This document shows, piece by piece, positions 14,666 to 21,593 of a stretch of 24,286 nucleotides of DNA. The stretch comes from Elusimicrobia bacterium UBA4817 (GTDB lineage Bacteria > Elusimicrobiota > UBA8919), in NCBI GenBank assembly GCA_002402375.1, contig DHFT01000035.1, positions 1 through 24,286 of the forward strand, written 5' to 3'. Below the pieces are notes generated by a model. That model saw only the letters and a list, made by a program, of their open reading frames with translations. It had not been told where the DNA came from and did no database searches. The translations under genes and the position numbers were made by a program. Position 1 is the first letter of the stretch; every line of letters begins with the position of its first letter.

Positions 14666-14870
14666 TTTTTTTAACTTTATAATTAATAATTTCGGCAATT
14701 TTAATGTCTGTATCTAACCTCTGAAAATAATTTTTTGGTGATAATACCGAAAAATTACGTGCTTCATTCCACAATGCTTCGTATATTTTCAACGCCTTTT
14801 TGTATGATAATTTTTTGTTTTTTATAAAATCTTCGTTGAATTTTTTCAATAATAATGCATTTTTAATCAT
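14658..14870 (-). CDS. Small protein paired with the nucleotidyltransferase
   Basis: 70 aa, starting MIKNALLLKKFNEDFIK. It is helical and Lys-rich, with the segment LSYKKALKIYEALWNEARNFSVL followed by TDIKIAEIINY. I do not recognise a named family, and there is no helix-turn-helix or catalytic motif that I can point to. Its size, its position before the nucleotidyltransferase and the 8-nt overlap fit an antitoxin or partner subunit; this is inference from arrangement only. Upstream lies the long repeat-rich gap. A weak promoter candidate (TTGAAA at 14934-14929, ATAAAA at 14911-14906, 17 nt apart) could drive the pair and pheT. Confidence 0.65.
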   Translation of the reverse strand: MIKNALLLKKFNEDFIKNKKLSYKKALKIYEALWNEARNFSVLSPKNYFQRLDTDIKIAEIINYKVKKNV

Positions 14871-15404
14871 ATTTATGTATTACATCATGCTATAAAACTC
14901 TATATTTTTATTAGACAGTTGATGGTTTTTTCAATAATATTATTATACTAAATATCATAAAAATTGCAATAAAAAAACGACTATCATCAACCCGGATATT
15001 TTGTCGTTATTGCGAGTGAAAATATAGCAATTCCAAAATATTTCAATTGCTTCAAACCCAATTATTTAATTTTTACCGCAGATTTGAGAATATAAACTGG
15101 CAACTTTATTTCAAAAATATAACTGTTAAATTCGTTTTATCTATAGTGTACTATTGGCCAGAGTTATAATCAAATTTTGACCCGCCTGTTAGCATTCAGG
15201 CAAATTAACTGCGTTGTAAAATTAAAAGTGCCCCCCCACTGCATTCTTTTGCTTAATTCAACAAATTAAACACCGTCCCTGAACTCCCCTGACTCCCCAA
15301 CCGTCCCTGAACTCCCCTGAACTCCCGTCCCTGAACTCTCTGAACTCTTCCCCCTGACACGATTTTCCTCAGTTTGATGTTCCCCTGTTTCCCTGGCACA
15401 GTTT
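14871..15404. other. Repeat-rich gap without genes between the STT3-like gene and the NTase module
   Basis: 534 bp without a credible gene. It is very AT-rich from 14871 to 15180. A diverged GTCATTGCGAG-type repeat is at 15003-15034 (compare 576-604). GCCTG-TTAGCATT-CAGGC at about 15186-15203 is a small hairpin. An uninterrupted run of eight C lies near 15230. From 15273 to 15338 there is a C-rich imperfect tandem array (own entry), and C-rich sequence goes on to about 15400. A weak promoter for the NTase module may lie at 14906-14934. I see no tRNA or other RNA gene. Confidence 0.6.
15273..15338 (-). repeat. Tandem CCGTCCCTGAACTCCCCTGA array with G-quadruplex potential
   Basis: The 20-mer CCGTCCCTGAACTCCCCTGA occurs exactly at 15273-15292 and 15301-15320; a shorter unit follows at 15325-15338. 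On the minus strand, seven runs of 3-4 G between 15331 and 15277 are separated by 2-6 nt, which satisfies the G3+N1-7 quadruplex rule several times over. It lies about 70-130 nt after the STT3-like stop, so it would be in the 3' end of that transcript. Confidence 0.85.
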
Positions 15405-17204
15405 TCAATTTTCTTGCACATTTTTGGGAATACTCTCTTCATTCTTAAAGATTCTAATATCTCCCGACGGCGAAAAATAACTTTTTTTCAACCGGACAAA
15501 ATGGTCTAATTGCCACAATTTATTATACATTGAATCTTTTTTTGCTTTCTGTTCAATATATGGAGTTCTGCTTAAAATCACATAGCCGATTTTATTTTCA
15601 CTTAAAATTTTTTGTACTTTTTTAACATCCGTTTCAAGAAAAAACTTTTCAAGTGTAATAAGTCCTTGCGGTTCAAGATGCATATTTGTCGCAACGGTCG
15701 GTCGTTCGGCGACATAAACGACAGCATTGCCGTATTCTGATGCCGACGGAAGCACTCCGTATTCCGGATTGTCCTGCGAAACCGACAGCGAATTTTCTTT
15801 AAGCCATAAAAACGACCGATAATACTCTTTGAAATCATTTTTCGTTATTTTGTGAATTCCGTATCCGTAAAAAGCAAAAATTAAAATCGCAAAAACAGAA
15901 ATCGGTACTTTTGATATCCTTAACGGTTTTTCATTTTTAAACAAATGCTCAAAAATATACGCAATCAAAATTGAAATATTGACGGAAAACAATCCTGAAA
16001 ATCTTGCTCTTTTCAACGTTAAAATTCCGAATACAACAGTTGAAATTAAAAAAAATATTTTTTCAAATTCAGGTTCTCTGATAGTATCTTTTAAAAATAT
16101 AACGACACCATATAAAACGATAAGCAGTATAACCACAATAAATGTAATATCTAACATTCCGGAAGTAGAGGTAAGAAACGACTCAAACTCTCCGAATTCG
16201 CTGAAAAACCGAGGGGGTCGGCCGCCCAAAAAATTTATCCCTGCAAAAAGTCCTCCCAAAAATCCGCCTGAAAAAAGTAATGAATAGAAAATTAAAAAAA
16301 TCGCAACGGAGCCGGATATAATTATAGATTTTCTGTTTTTTGAGAAAATAAAGAGGCACTGAAAAAAATAAAAAATTAAAAATAGTAATAAAAAAAACCA
16401 TATCATATACGGCTGAAAAAGAGAAATTGTATCAAACGAAACCGTATAAATTTTTTTCCAATACGGGTTACGCAACAACATCACTCCCGGCAGAGCGGTC
16501 GCATAAGTTATAATTGCCGTCTGAAACAATCTGTCGGATGTTTTTCTTGCCAAAATATCAAAAAACATTTTGACAAAAACGGATATTCCTAAAATCAAAA
16601 TGAAAATCGTTGAACCGACCCAAGTCCCGACTGATACAAAAATAATTATGCCGGATAAAAAAGCATAGAACAGCGATTTTTTCATCGCAAAAATAAAAAA
16701 CAGAATAATTAAAATAAAAAAAAGCGGTTCTGCAAAATGGTGGTCAAATCTTGCAAAGGTCGTGTATAAAATATGAAACGGCATAAGGGCAAAAATGACG
16801 GATGCCAAAATAGTATTTTTTTCCGATAAAATATTTTTAGAAAAATAATAAACCGGGAAAACTGTTGCGGCACCGATTATCGGCGGTAATAATGCACAAG
16901 TCCATTCAATAAGTTTAACGGATGGAAATCCTAATCCCAAAATCATACACAAAACTGCGGTTAGGTAATCAAAAACCGGGGGCCAGAAGTGATGCGTTCC
17001 GTGTGGAAAATTAAGAAAAGGTTCAAAAAGAGGAAGTTTCGGAAAATTTTGTATGGCTGACTGGACTCTTAATAGATGACAGTAAGCGTCGGAATCACCT
17101 GTAAAAAATAAAATTTGCCGGCTATAAATTTGATTAAAAAAATTTGAAACACGCAGAAAAAGTGCAGAGAGAAACACCAGTAATAAAATTTTTTTACTGC
17201 TCAT
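15405..17204 (-). CDS. STT3/PglB-family oligosaccharyltransferase homologue with altered WWDYG
   Basis: 599 aa, with about 11-13 membrane segments in the first 440 residues and a soluble C-terminal part. Family marks: the first loop acidic motif GDSDAYCHLLR (Asp37/Asp39), PHGTHHFWPPVFDYLTA (68-83) and FARFDHHFAEPLF (DHH 154-156, Glu159), matching the STT3 metal and catalytic loops. STT3 proteins transfer lipid-linked glycan to Asn. Where WWDYG is expected, the sequence reads SASEYG (487-492), followed by NAVVYVAERPTVATN as in the family. The tryptophans that read the sequon Thr/Ser are thus missing. This may mean relaxed acceptor choice, another acceptor, or a non-protein target. The start overlaps the DUF167 gene by 11 nt. 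wecB in the same unit fits glycan synthesis. Confidence 0.82.
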   Translation of the reverse strand: MSSKKILLLVFLSALFLRVSNFFNQIYSRQILFFTGDSDAYCHLLRVQSAIQNFPKLPLFEPFLNFPHGTHHFWPPVFDYLTAVLCMILGLGFPSVKLIEWTCALLPPIIGAATVFPVYYFSKNILSEKNTILASVIFALMPFHILYTTFARFDHHFAEPLFFILIILFFIFAMKKSLFYAFLSGIIIFVSVGTWVGSTIFILILGISVFVKMFFDILARKTSDRLFQTAIITYATALPGVMLLRNPYWKKIYTVSFDTISLFQPYMIWFFLLLFLIFYFFQCLFIFSKNRKSIIISGSVAIFLIFYSLLFSGGFLGGLFAGINFLGGRPPRFFSEFGEFESFLTSTSGMLDITFIVVILLIVLYGVVIFLKDTIREPEFEKIFFLISTVVFGILTLKRARFSGLFSVNISILIAYIFEHLFKNEKPLRISKVPISVFAILIFAFYGYGIHKITKNDFKEYYRSFLWLKENSLSVSQDNPEYGVLPSASEYGNAVVYVAERPTVATNMHLEPQGLITLEKFFLETDVKKVQKILSENKIGYVILSRTPYIEQKAKKDSMYNKLWQLDHFVRLKKSYFSPSGDIRIFKNEESIPKNVQEN

Positions 17205-17415
17205 TTATTTGTACAATTTTAAGGCGGGATTTTTGTCCTCTTTTTATGAAAATCCTGCTTTTTTTGACATTAAAATGTTGTGCAAGAAATTCAATCAATT
17301 TTTTATTCGCCTTACCGTCAACAGCAGGTGCTGTAACATACACTTTATACTTGTCATTCTCAAATTTTATATCGTTTTTCTTTGCATTCGGAATAACCTT
17401 GATTTGTAAAATCAT
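17194..17415 (-). CDS. DUF167 (YggU) family protein
   Basis: 73 aa, a typical size for the shorter members. The family pattern is visible: LQIKVIPNAKKNDI, then KVYVTAPAVDGKANKKLIEFLAQHFNVKKSRIFIKRGQKSRLKIVQI. The biochemical role of the family is unknown. The start lies in a short gap after panE, next to a 24-bp perfect palindrome, and the end overlaps the STT3-like gene. Confidence 0.92.
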   Translation of the reverse strand: MILQIKVIPNAKKNDIKFENDKYKVYVTAPAVDGKANKKLIEFLAQHFNVKKSRIFIKRGQKSRLKIVQINEQ

Positions 17416-17422
17416 AAACTTT

Positions 17423-17446
17423 CAATTAGTCCAATTGGACTAATTG
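17423..17446. repeat. 24-bp perfect palindrome over the panE stop codon
   Basis: CAATTAGTCCAA followed by its exact reverse complement TTGGACTAATTG. It covers the panE stop (17440-17442) and ends 8 nt before the DUF167 ATG. In RNA it could form a hairpin that sequesters the panE end and affects DUF167 initiation, or in DNA it could be a dimeric protein site. It is too long to be likely by chance in 24 kb. Confidence 0.8.
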
Positions 17447-18345
17447 GATTTTTCCAGTTTTCTTATAATCCCATACAAACTTTTGTTAACGGGCACTGGA
17501 ACTTTTAATTTTTCTGCGATTTTCACAACCGCACCGTTTAGCGAGTCAATCTCGGTTTTCCTTTTGGATAAAATATCGGCAAGCATTGAATTGGTATTTT
17601 TTGATGTTGCAAGACATATACTTTTAATTTCCCGTGCTACATCGGAAAACAGAATTTTTATTTTTAGTTTTTTTGCAACTGTTACGACCTCTTTTCCTGT
17701 CTCCACGGCAACCTCAAAAAGATTTTTATGCTTGATTATCTCCCCGTTTCTGGCGCCGGAAACCGCCGCAACAGGATTTATTGCACAGTTCAAAACAAGT
17801 TTTGACCAAATTACCGACTCAATTTTATCACTTAAAACTGTTTTGAGCCTGCATCTATTAAAAATACCGGCGATTTGTCCGGAAAAATCGTTTTCTTCAA
17901 TTATAGTATCTCCTTTGCCCGTGCGGACAACTTCACCTGCTTTTACAAGCGTTGAAGATTCCGATGTCGTCCCGCTAATAATCATTTTTTTATTTAAATA
18001 TTTGGAGAGAACCTCATAATTTCCAAGACCGTTTTGAAGAGTTAAGACAACCGTATTTTTACCCATCATTTTTTTAATTGACGGAACGGTTGAAATTGTA
18101 TCATACGATTTTACAAGAATTATTACAAGGTCAGGGTGGCATATTTCAGCAGGATTGGTTGTTATTTTTAATCTTGAGGATTGGATTATTGTTTTTGTAA
18201 TGCCCGAAATTTTAATGCCGTTTTTTTTAAGTATTTTTCCTGTTTTTTTATTTCTTGTTAACAAATATACATCGTTGCCGCCTTTTGATAAAAGTCCCGC
18301 AAAAAGCATTCCCATCGCACCGGCACCGATGATAGTTATTTTCAT
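17440..18345 (-). CDS. panE: 2-dehydropantoate 2-reductase (ketopantoate reductase)
   Basis: 301 aa, a normal length. It reduces ketopantoate to pantoate with NADPH in the pantothenate/CoA pathway. The N-terminal Rossmann motif is MKITIIGAGAMGMLFAGLLSKGGNDVYLLTR. The segment VLTLQNGLGNYEVLSKY matches the family's substrate-side NG motif, and SKLVLNCAINPVAAVSGARNGEI includes the catalytic Lys and the N-x-x-x-N-P region of the C-terminal helical domain. The tail is INSLNGAVVKIAEKLKVPVPVNKSLYGIIRKLE, as in PanE. It follows the DUF3467 gene by 10 nt. Related ApbA-like reductases with other substrates cannot be fully excluded. Confidence 0.92.
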   Translation of the reverse strand: MKITIIGAGAMGMLFAGLLSKGGNDVYLLTRNKKTGKILKKNGIKISGITKTIIQSSRLKITTNPAEICHPDLVIILVKSYDTISTVPSIKKMMGKNTVVLTLQNGLGNYEVLSKYLNKKMIISGTTSESSTLVKAGEVVRTGKGDTIIEENDFSGQIAGIFNRCRLKTVLSDKIESVIWSKLVLNCAINPVAAVSGARNGEIIKHKNLFEVAVETGKEVVTVAKKLKIKILFSDVAREIKSICLATSKNTNSMLADILSKRKTEIDSLNGAVVKIAEKLKVPVPVNKSLYGIIRKLEKSN

Positions 18346-18355
18346 TTTAAGAAAT

Positions 18356-18661
18356 CTACGCGTTGCCGAAACCGACTTTTCTTTCTAATTCCGAAGAAAC
18401 TCTCACCGTACCGAATTTGTCTTCATATTTTTTAATATTATCCGCAAGTGCTTGTAAAAACTTTTTTGCATGGGCTGGGTTTGTAATTATTCTGGCACGC
18501 ACTTTCGCTTTCGGCTGCTGCGGCTGGACATACACAAAATCAAAAACAAATTCCGTGTCATTATGCGTTATAAATGCAAGATTGGAATAACTTCCCTGCG
18601 CCGTCGTATCATCAAGTTCAATTTGTATCTGAACCGGTTTCGGCAGATTTGCATCAGACAT
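18356..18661 (-). CDS. DUF3467 family protein
   Basis: 101 aa from ATG 18661. The family pattern is present: QIQIELDDTTAQGSYSNLAFITHNDTEFVFDFVYVQPQQPKAKVRARIITNPAHAKKFLQALADNIKKYEDKFG. Function is unknown; it is a small cytoplasmic protein widespread in anaerobic and candidate-phylum bacteria. A full AAAGGAGGT SD 7 nt before ATG 18661 decides the start. An in-frame ATG at 18739 lies inside wecB and is rejected. The very strong SD suggests high expression compared with its neighbours. Confidence 0.92.
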   Translation of the reverse strand: MSDANLPKPVQIQIELDDTTAQGSYSNLAFITHNDTEFVFDFVYVQPQQPKAKVRARIITNPAHAKKFLQALADNIKKYEDKFGTVRVSSELERKVGFGNA

Positions 18662-18713
18662 CGTTTTTACCTCCTTTATATTTTTATCCCACTTCGTGTA
18701 AATATGCTTCCCT

Positions 18714-19895
18714 TTACCGAACTTCTTCGGTTCCGACATAAAACTCTCCAGGTTTTTTAATCCTCAAACCGAAATAATATTCTATAAACTCAACCGTTCT
18801 TTTTGCAGCTAAACCGTCACCGTAAGGATTAACGCTTTTTGCCATTTTGTCGTATTCCCTCTCGTTTGTTATAAGTTTTTTAACCGAGTTGAAAATCGCA
18901 TTTACTTCCGTTCCGACGAGTTTCACAGTTCCTGATTTAACTGCTTCCGGGCGTTCTGTTGCTTTTCGCATAACAAGAACCGGTTTTCCCAAAGATGGCG
19001 ATTCTTCTTGCAAACCACCGGAATCAGTCAAAACCAAATATGACATTTTCATAAGATTTGCAAAATCAGGATAATTAAGCGGTTCTGTAAGATAGACATT
19101 TTTAAGTCCGCCGAGAATATTTTTTACCGGTATTTTGATATTTGGGTTCGGATGAACAGGGTAGACGATTTTAGAATCAGTAAAAGTTTGAGATATTTTT
19201 TTGAGTGCCCGGCAGATATTTTTGAGCGGCTTTCCGAAATTTTCACGACGGTGAGCAGTGACTAAAATAAGCGGGAAGTCGGAAGTCGGAAGTCGGAAGT
19301 TGAACAATCTTTTTAATGTTGGATTTTGGAAATTATGCTTTTTTTCCAAAATCATATAAAGAGCATCTATAACTGTATTTCCCGTGATAAAAATATTTTT
19401 CGGGTTTATGTTTTCTTTAAGAAGCGATTTTTTCGCCGTCAATGTGGGACAAAAGTAAATATCGGAAATAGCATCGGTAAGTCGCCGGTTTATCTCTTCA
19501 GGATAAGGATTGAATTTATCGTAAGAGCGCAGACCGGCCTCAACATGCCCGACGGGAATTTTCAGATAATATGAAGCAAGGGCGGCCGCAAAAGTAGTTG
19601 TCGTGTCGCCATGCACTAAAACCATATCCGGTTTTTCTTTTTTGAGAATCGGCTCAAGATGTTTCAGCACGGAAGTTGTAATTTGAAAAAGCGACTGATT
19701 TTCCGTCATTATATTCAAATCGTAATCGGGTTTTACCGAGAAAATATCAAGCACTTCATCAAGAAGATTTCTGTGCTGGGCGGTAACGCAAACCTTTACT
19801 TGCATCTTGCATCTTGCATCTTGCATCTGTTTTATAACCGGCGCCATTTTTATGGCTTCGGGTCTGGTTCCGAAAACAAATAGGATTTTTTTCAT
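18714..19895 (-). CDS. wecB: UDP-N-acetylglucosamine 2-epimerase (non-hydrolysing)
   Basis: 393 aa, a normal length. It interconverts UDP-GlcNAc and UDP-ManNAc for envelope polysaccharides. Signatures: MKKILFVFGTRPEAIKMAPVI, VCVTAQHRNLLDEVL, LVHGDTTTTFAAALASYYLKIPVGHVEAGLRSYDKFNPYPEEINRRLTDAISD, LVTAHRREN and LTDSGGLQEESPSLGKPVLVMRKATERPEAV. All active-site segments appear intact. Two 7-bp tandem repeats lie in the gene, encoding QMQDARCKMQ (23-32) and NFRLPTSDFPL (199-209); both fall in variable stretches between conserved strands. It is the first gene after a good promoter. Confidence 0.97.
   Translation of the reverse strand: MKKILFVFGTRPEAIKMAPVIKQMQDARCKMQVKVCVTAQHRNLLDEVLDIFSVKPDYDLNIMTENQSLFQITTSVLKHLEPILKKEKPDMVLVHGDTTTTFAAALASYYLKIPVGHVEAGLRSYDKFNPYPEEINRRLTDAISDIYFCPTLTAKKSLLKENINPKNIFITGNTVIDALYMILEKKHNFQNPTLKRLFNFRLPTSDFPLILVTAHRRENFGKPLKNICRALKKISQTFTDSKIVYPVHPNPNIKIPVKNILGGLKNVYLTEPLNYPDFANLMKMSYLVLTDSGGLQEESPSLGKPVLVMRKATERPEAVKSGTVKLVGTEVNAIFNSVKKLITNEREYDKMAKSVNPYGDGLAAKRTVEFIEYYFGLRIKKPGEFYVGTEEVR
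19274..19300 (-). repeat. 7-bp tandem repeat (GGAAGTC) inside wecB, internal
   Basis: 27 bp, about 3.9 copies with an exact 7-bp period; GACTTCC on the coding strand. It encodes FRLPTSDFP just before the conserved LILVTAHRREN. Confidence 0.95.
19799..19828 (-). repeat. 7-bp tandem repeat (TGCATCT) inside wecB, N-terminal
   Basis: 30 bp, about 4.3 copies with an exact 7-bp period; AGATGCA on the coding strand. It encodes QMQDARCKMQ between the first helix and the KVCVTAQH strand. Confidence 0.95.
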
Positions 19896-19904
19896 ATAAT
19901 TTTT

Positions 19905-19933
19905 ATTTTACAAACGATACTAATAAATGTCAA
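19905..19933 (-). promoter_or_regulatory. Sigma70-type promoter of the wecB group
   Basis: Minus strand: TTGACA (19933-19928), a 17-nt spacer, TAAAAT (19910-19905), then about 10 nt to the wecB ATG at 19895. The -35 is perfect and the -10 has one mismatch. The leader must be very short. The -35 box adjoins the foot of the inverted repeat at 19933-19996. Confidence 0.8.
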
Positions 19934-19996
19934 CCCCGCTCCTTATTTTGTCAAATTTATTACTCATGTTATTATAAGCAAATTAAGGGGCGGGGT
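19933..19996. repeat. Large inverted repeat between ribF and wecB
   Basis: Arms ACCCCGCTCCTTATTTT (19933-19949) and AAATTAAGGGGCGGGGT (19980-19996) match at 15 of 17 positions, with a 30-nt AT-rich loop. It starts 17 nt after the ribF stop and ends at the wecB -35 box. No T-run follows in the direction of ribF transcription, so it is not a standard terminator. It could insulate the two units, protect the ribF mRNA end, or belong to a mobile repeat family. Confidence 0.75.
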
Positions 19997-20013
19997 CAAT
20001 AACTTTATTGGAA

Positions 20014-20868
20014 TTATTTTTCAAAATATCTCCGTGTAATTTTTAGGTCTTTTCTTATCCGTTGCGCGAGTTTTTTAACGGATAGAAATTTTTTATCACT
20101 TCTGATTTTTGAAAGCAATTCAACGCTGATTTTTTTGCCGTATAGCCGACCCTTAAATCCGAGAATATAAACCTCAACCGTTTTAGCGGATAAACCGAGC
20201 GTAGGTCTTCTGCCTATGTATGTCATTGAACGGTATCTTTTATTGCCTATTTTTACTTTTGATACAAAAATTCCTTCCGGCAGTAGTTTTTCTTTTTCTA
20301 CGGTTAAATTTGCCGTCGGAAATCCGAGTTTTTTTCCGAGACCCAAGCCCTCTATAACTTTTCCCTCAAAAGTATAATTTTGTCCGAGGAAAGAGTTAGC
20401 ATGCTCAATCCTTCCGGAGATTAGTTCTTTTTTTATTAGCGTAGAAGAAATTATTTTGCTTTTATATCTGACCGGTTTAACAATAATCACTTTTTTGCAA
20501 AAATTTTTGATTGTTTTGACGCTGCCGCACCTTTCTTTTCCGAATCTGAAATCGTAACCGATAACTATACAAAAACAATTTTTTAGATATAATTTTAAGA
20601 AATTTTCTGGGATTAAATTTTTAATTTTATTAAACGGCAGAATCCTGACTTTTTTTATGCCCCGTGATTTGAGCAGACGAATTTTTTCAGTCAAAGTTGA
20701 AAGCACGCCGGATTGTTTTTTCGGAATACTGTCAAAAGTCAAAACAACCGTTTCTGAATTATTTTTTTGTGCATAATCAACGGCTGTTTTAAGAACCCGT
20801 TTATGCCCGAGATGCACACCGTCAAACATTCCTATGGCAATGACTCTTCGTGTCACTTTTTTTTTCAT
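20014..20868 (-). CDS. ribF: Bifunctional riboflavin kinase / FAD synthetase
   Basis: 284 aa, slightly shorter than the usual 300-320. It makes FMN from riboflavin and then FAD. The N-terminal FAD synthetase has GMFDGVHLGHKRVL (13-26), VIGYDFRFGKERCG and the IISSTLIKKELISG motif. The C-terminal riboflavin kinase has GKVIEGLGLGKKLGFPTANL and the later strands ending in DLKITRRYF. The start overlaps the truB stop as ATGA. rbfA-nrnA-truB-ribF is a common bacterial order, so this closes the maturation group. Confidence 0.96.
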   Translation of the reverse strand: MKKKVTRRVIAIGMFDGVHLGHKRVLKTAVDYAQKNNSETVVLTFDSIPKKQSGVLSTLTEKIRLLKSRGIKKVRILPFNKIKNLIPENFLKLYLKNCFCIVIGYDFRFGKERCGSVKTIKNFCKKVIIVKPVRYKSKIISSTLIKKELISGRIEHANSFLGQNYTFEGKVIEGLGLGKKLGFPTANLTVEKEKLLPEGIFVSKVKIGNKRYRSMTYIGRRPTLGLSAKTVEVYILGFKGRLYGKKISVELLSKIRSDKKFLSVKKLAQRIRKDLKITRRYFEK

Positions 20869-21497
20869 AATTTGCTGGGTTCTAACGCTTTTTTTAGAGA
20901 GTAATTTCCTATTTTTTCACGCATTAAACTTTTAACTGTAGCAACCGTTTTAAGTTTCTTTGCGATATCTTCAACCAATGTCCTTATGTATGTGCCTTTG
21001 GAGCAATCAACCCGCAATTCAATCGTTTCCCTGTTAAAACTCAACAGTTTGATTTTTTTTATTTCAACAAACCGCGGCTTGATTTTAACTTTTATTCCGG
21101 CGCGAGCATATTCGTAAAGTTTTTTTCCTTTGCATTTTATTGCAGAGTACATCGGCGGGGTTTGTTTTATTTTTCCTTCAAATTTTTTTAGAATTTTTTC
21201 TATTTTCTTTTTGTTCAACTCCGGAATAGCGGATTTTTGTGTAATTTTACCATCCACATCTCCGGTATCAGTTTTAATACCGAGTTGCATTTCAACGCGA
21301 TACCTTTTTGCCATTCCCATAAACTTTTCCGATTGTTTTGTCGCTTCATCAATCAAAACGATAAGAAGTCCGGATGCCAACGGGTCAAGTGTTCCGGCGT
21401 GACCTATCTTTTTCGGATGCAGTTTTTTTTTGAGTATTCTTATTACATCGTAAGAAGTAATCCCGGACGGCTTGTTTATCAAAAGAACATTTTTCAT
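20865..21497 (-). CDS. truB: tRNA pseudouridine-55 synthase
   Basis: 210 aa from ATG 21497. It makes pseudouridine 55 in the T-loop of tRNAs. Motifs: LLINKPSGITSYDVI at the start, KIGHAGTLDPLASGLLIVL with the catalytic Asp, TPPMYSAIKCKGKKLYEYARAG and VDCSKGTYIRTLVEDIAKKL. The C-terminal PUA or TruB_C extension of longer homologues is missing, so this is a short core-only form. The frame is open to ATG 21524, but that adds MYLRLKIEN, which comes from a DNA repeat and not from the family, so I use 21497. The SD is weak. Confidence 0.95.
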   Translation of the reverse strand: MKNVLLINKPSGITSYDVIRILKKKLHPKKIGHAGTLDPLASGLLIVLIDEATKQSEKFMGMAKRYRVEMQLGIKTDTGDVDGKITQKSAIPELNKKKIEKILKKFEGKIKQTPPMYSAIKCKGKKLYEYARAGIKVKIKPRFVEIKKIKLLSFNRETIELRVDCSKGTYIRTLVEDIAKKLKTVATVKSLMREKIGNYSLKKALEPSKL

Positions 21498-21510
21498 ATT
21501 TTCAATCTTT

Positions 21511-21593
21511 AACCGCAGATACACACAGAGTTACACAGATAAAATCATTCTTTTATTGCCCTATCTGTGTCCATCTGCGTTCATCTGTGGCTA
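21511..21593. repeat. ACACAGAT-type repeat forming an inverted pair before truB
   Basis: ACCGCAGATACACACAGAGT then TACACAGATA (about 21511-21541), and the inverse TATCTGTGTCCATCTGCGTT then CATCTGTGGCTA (about 21561-21593), separated by about 19 nt. The arms match imperfectly over about 30 positions, giving a large hairpin between the nrnA stop and the truB ATG. The same motif makes up the rarA start region (10968-11008). Confidence 0.8.

Noticed and set aside
15273..15338. CRISPR array
   Set aside because: The repeat units are 20 bp with 4-8 bp between them, not 25-40 bp spacers, and no cas gene is in the window.
17444..18019. 191-codon open frame on the plus strand
   Set aside because: It is antisense to panE, which has clear conserved motifs. 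The long frame follows from codon bias.
18662..18739. N-terminal extension of the DUF3467 protein to ATG 18739
   Set aside because: It would lie inside the wecB end and adds non-family residues. ATG 18661 has a full AAAGGAGGT SD.
19933..19996. Rho-independent terminator of ribF
   Set aside because: The hairpin is good, but the loop is long (30 nt) and no T-run follows in the transcription direction.
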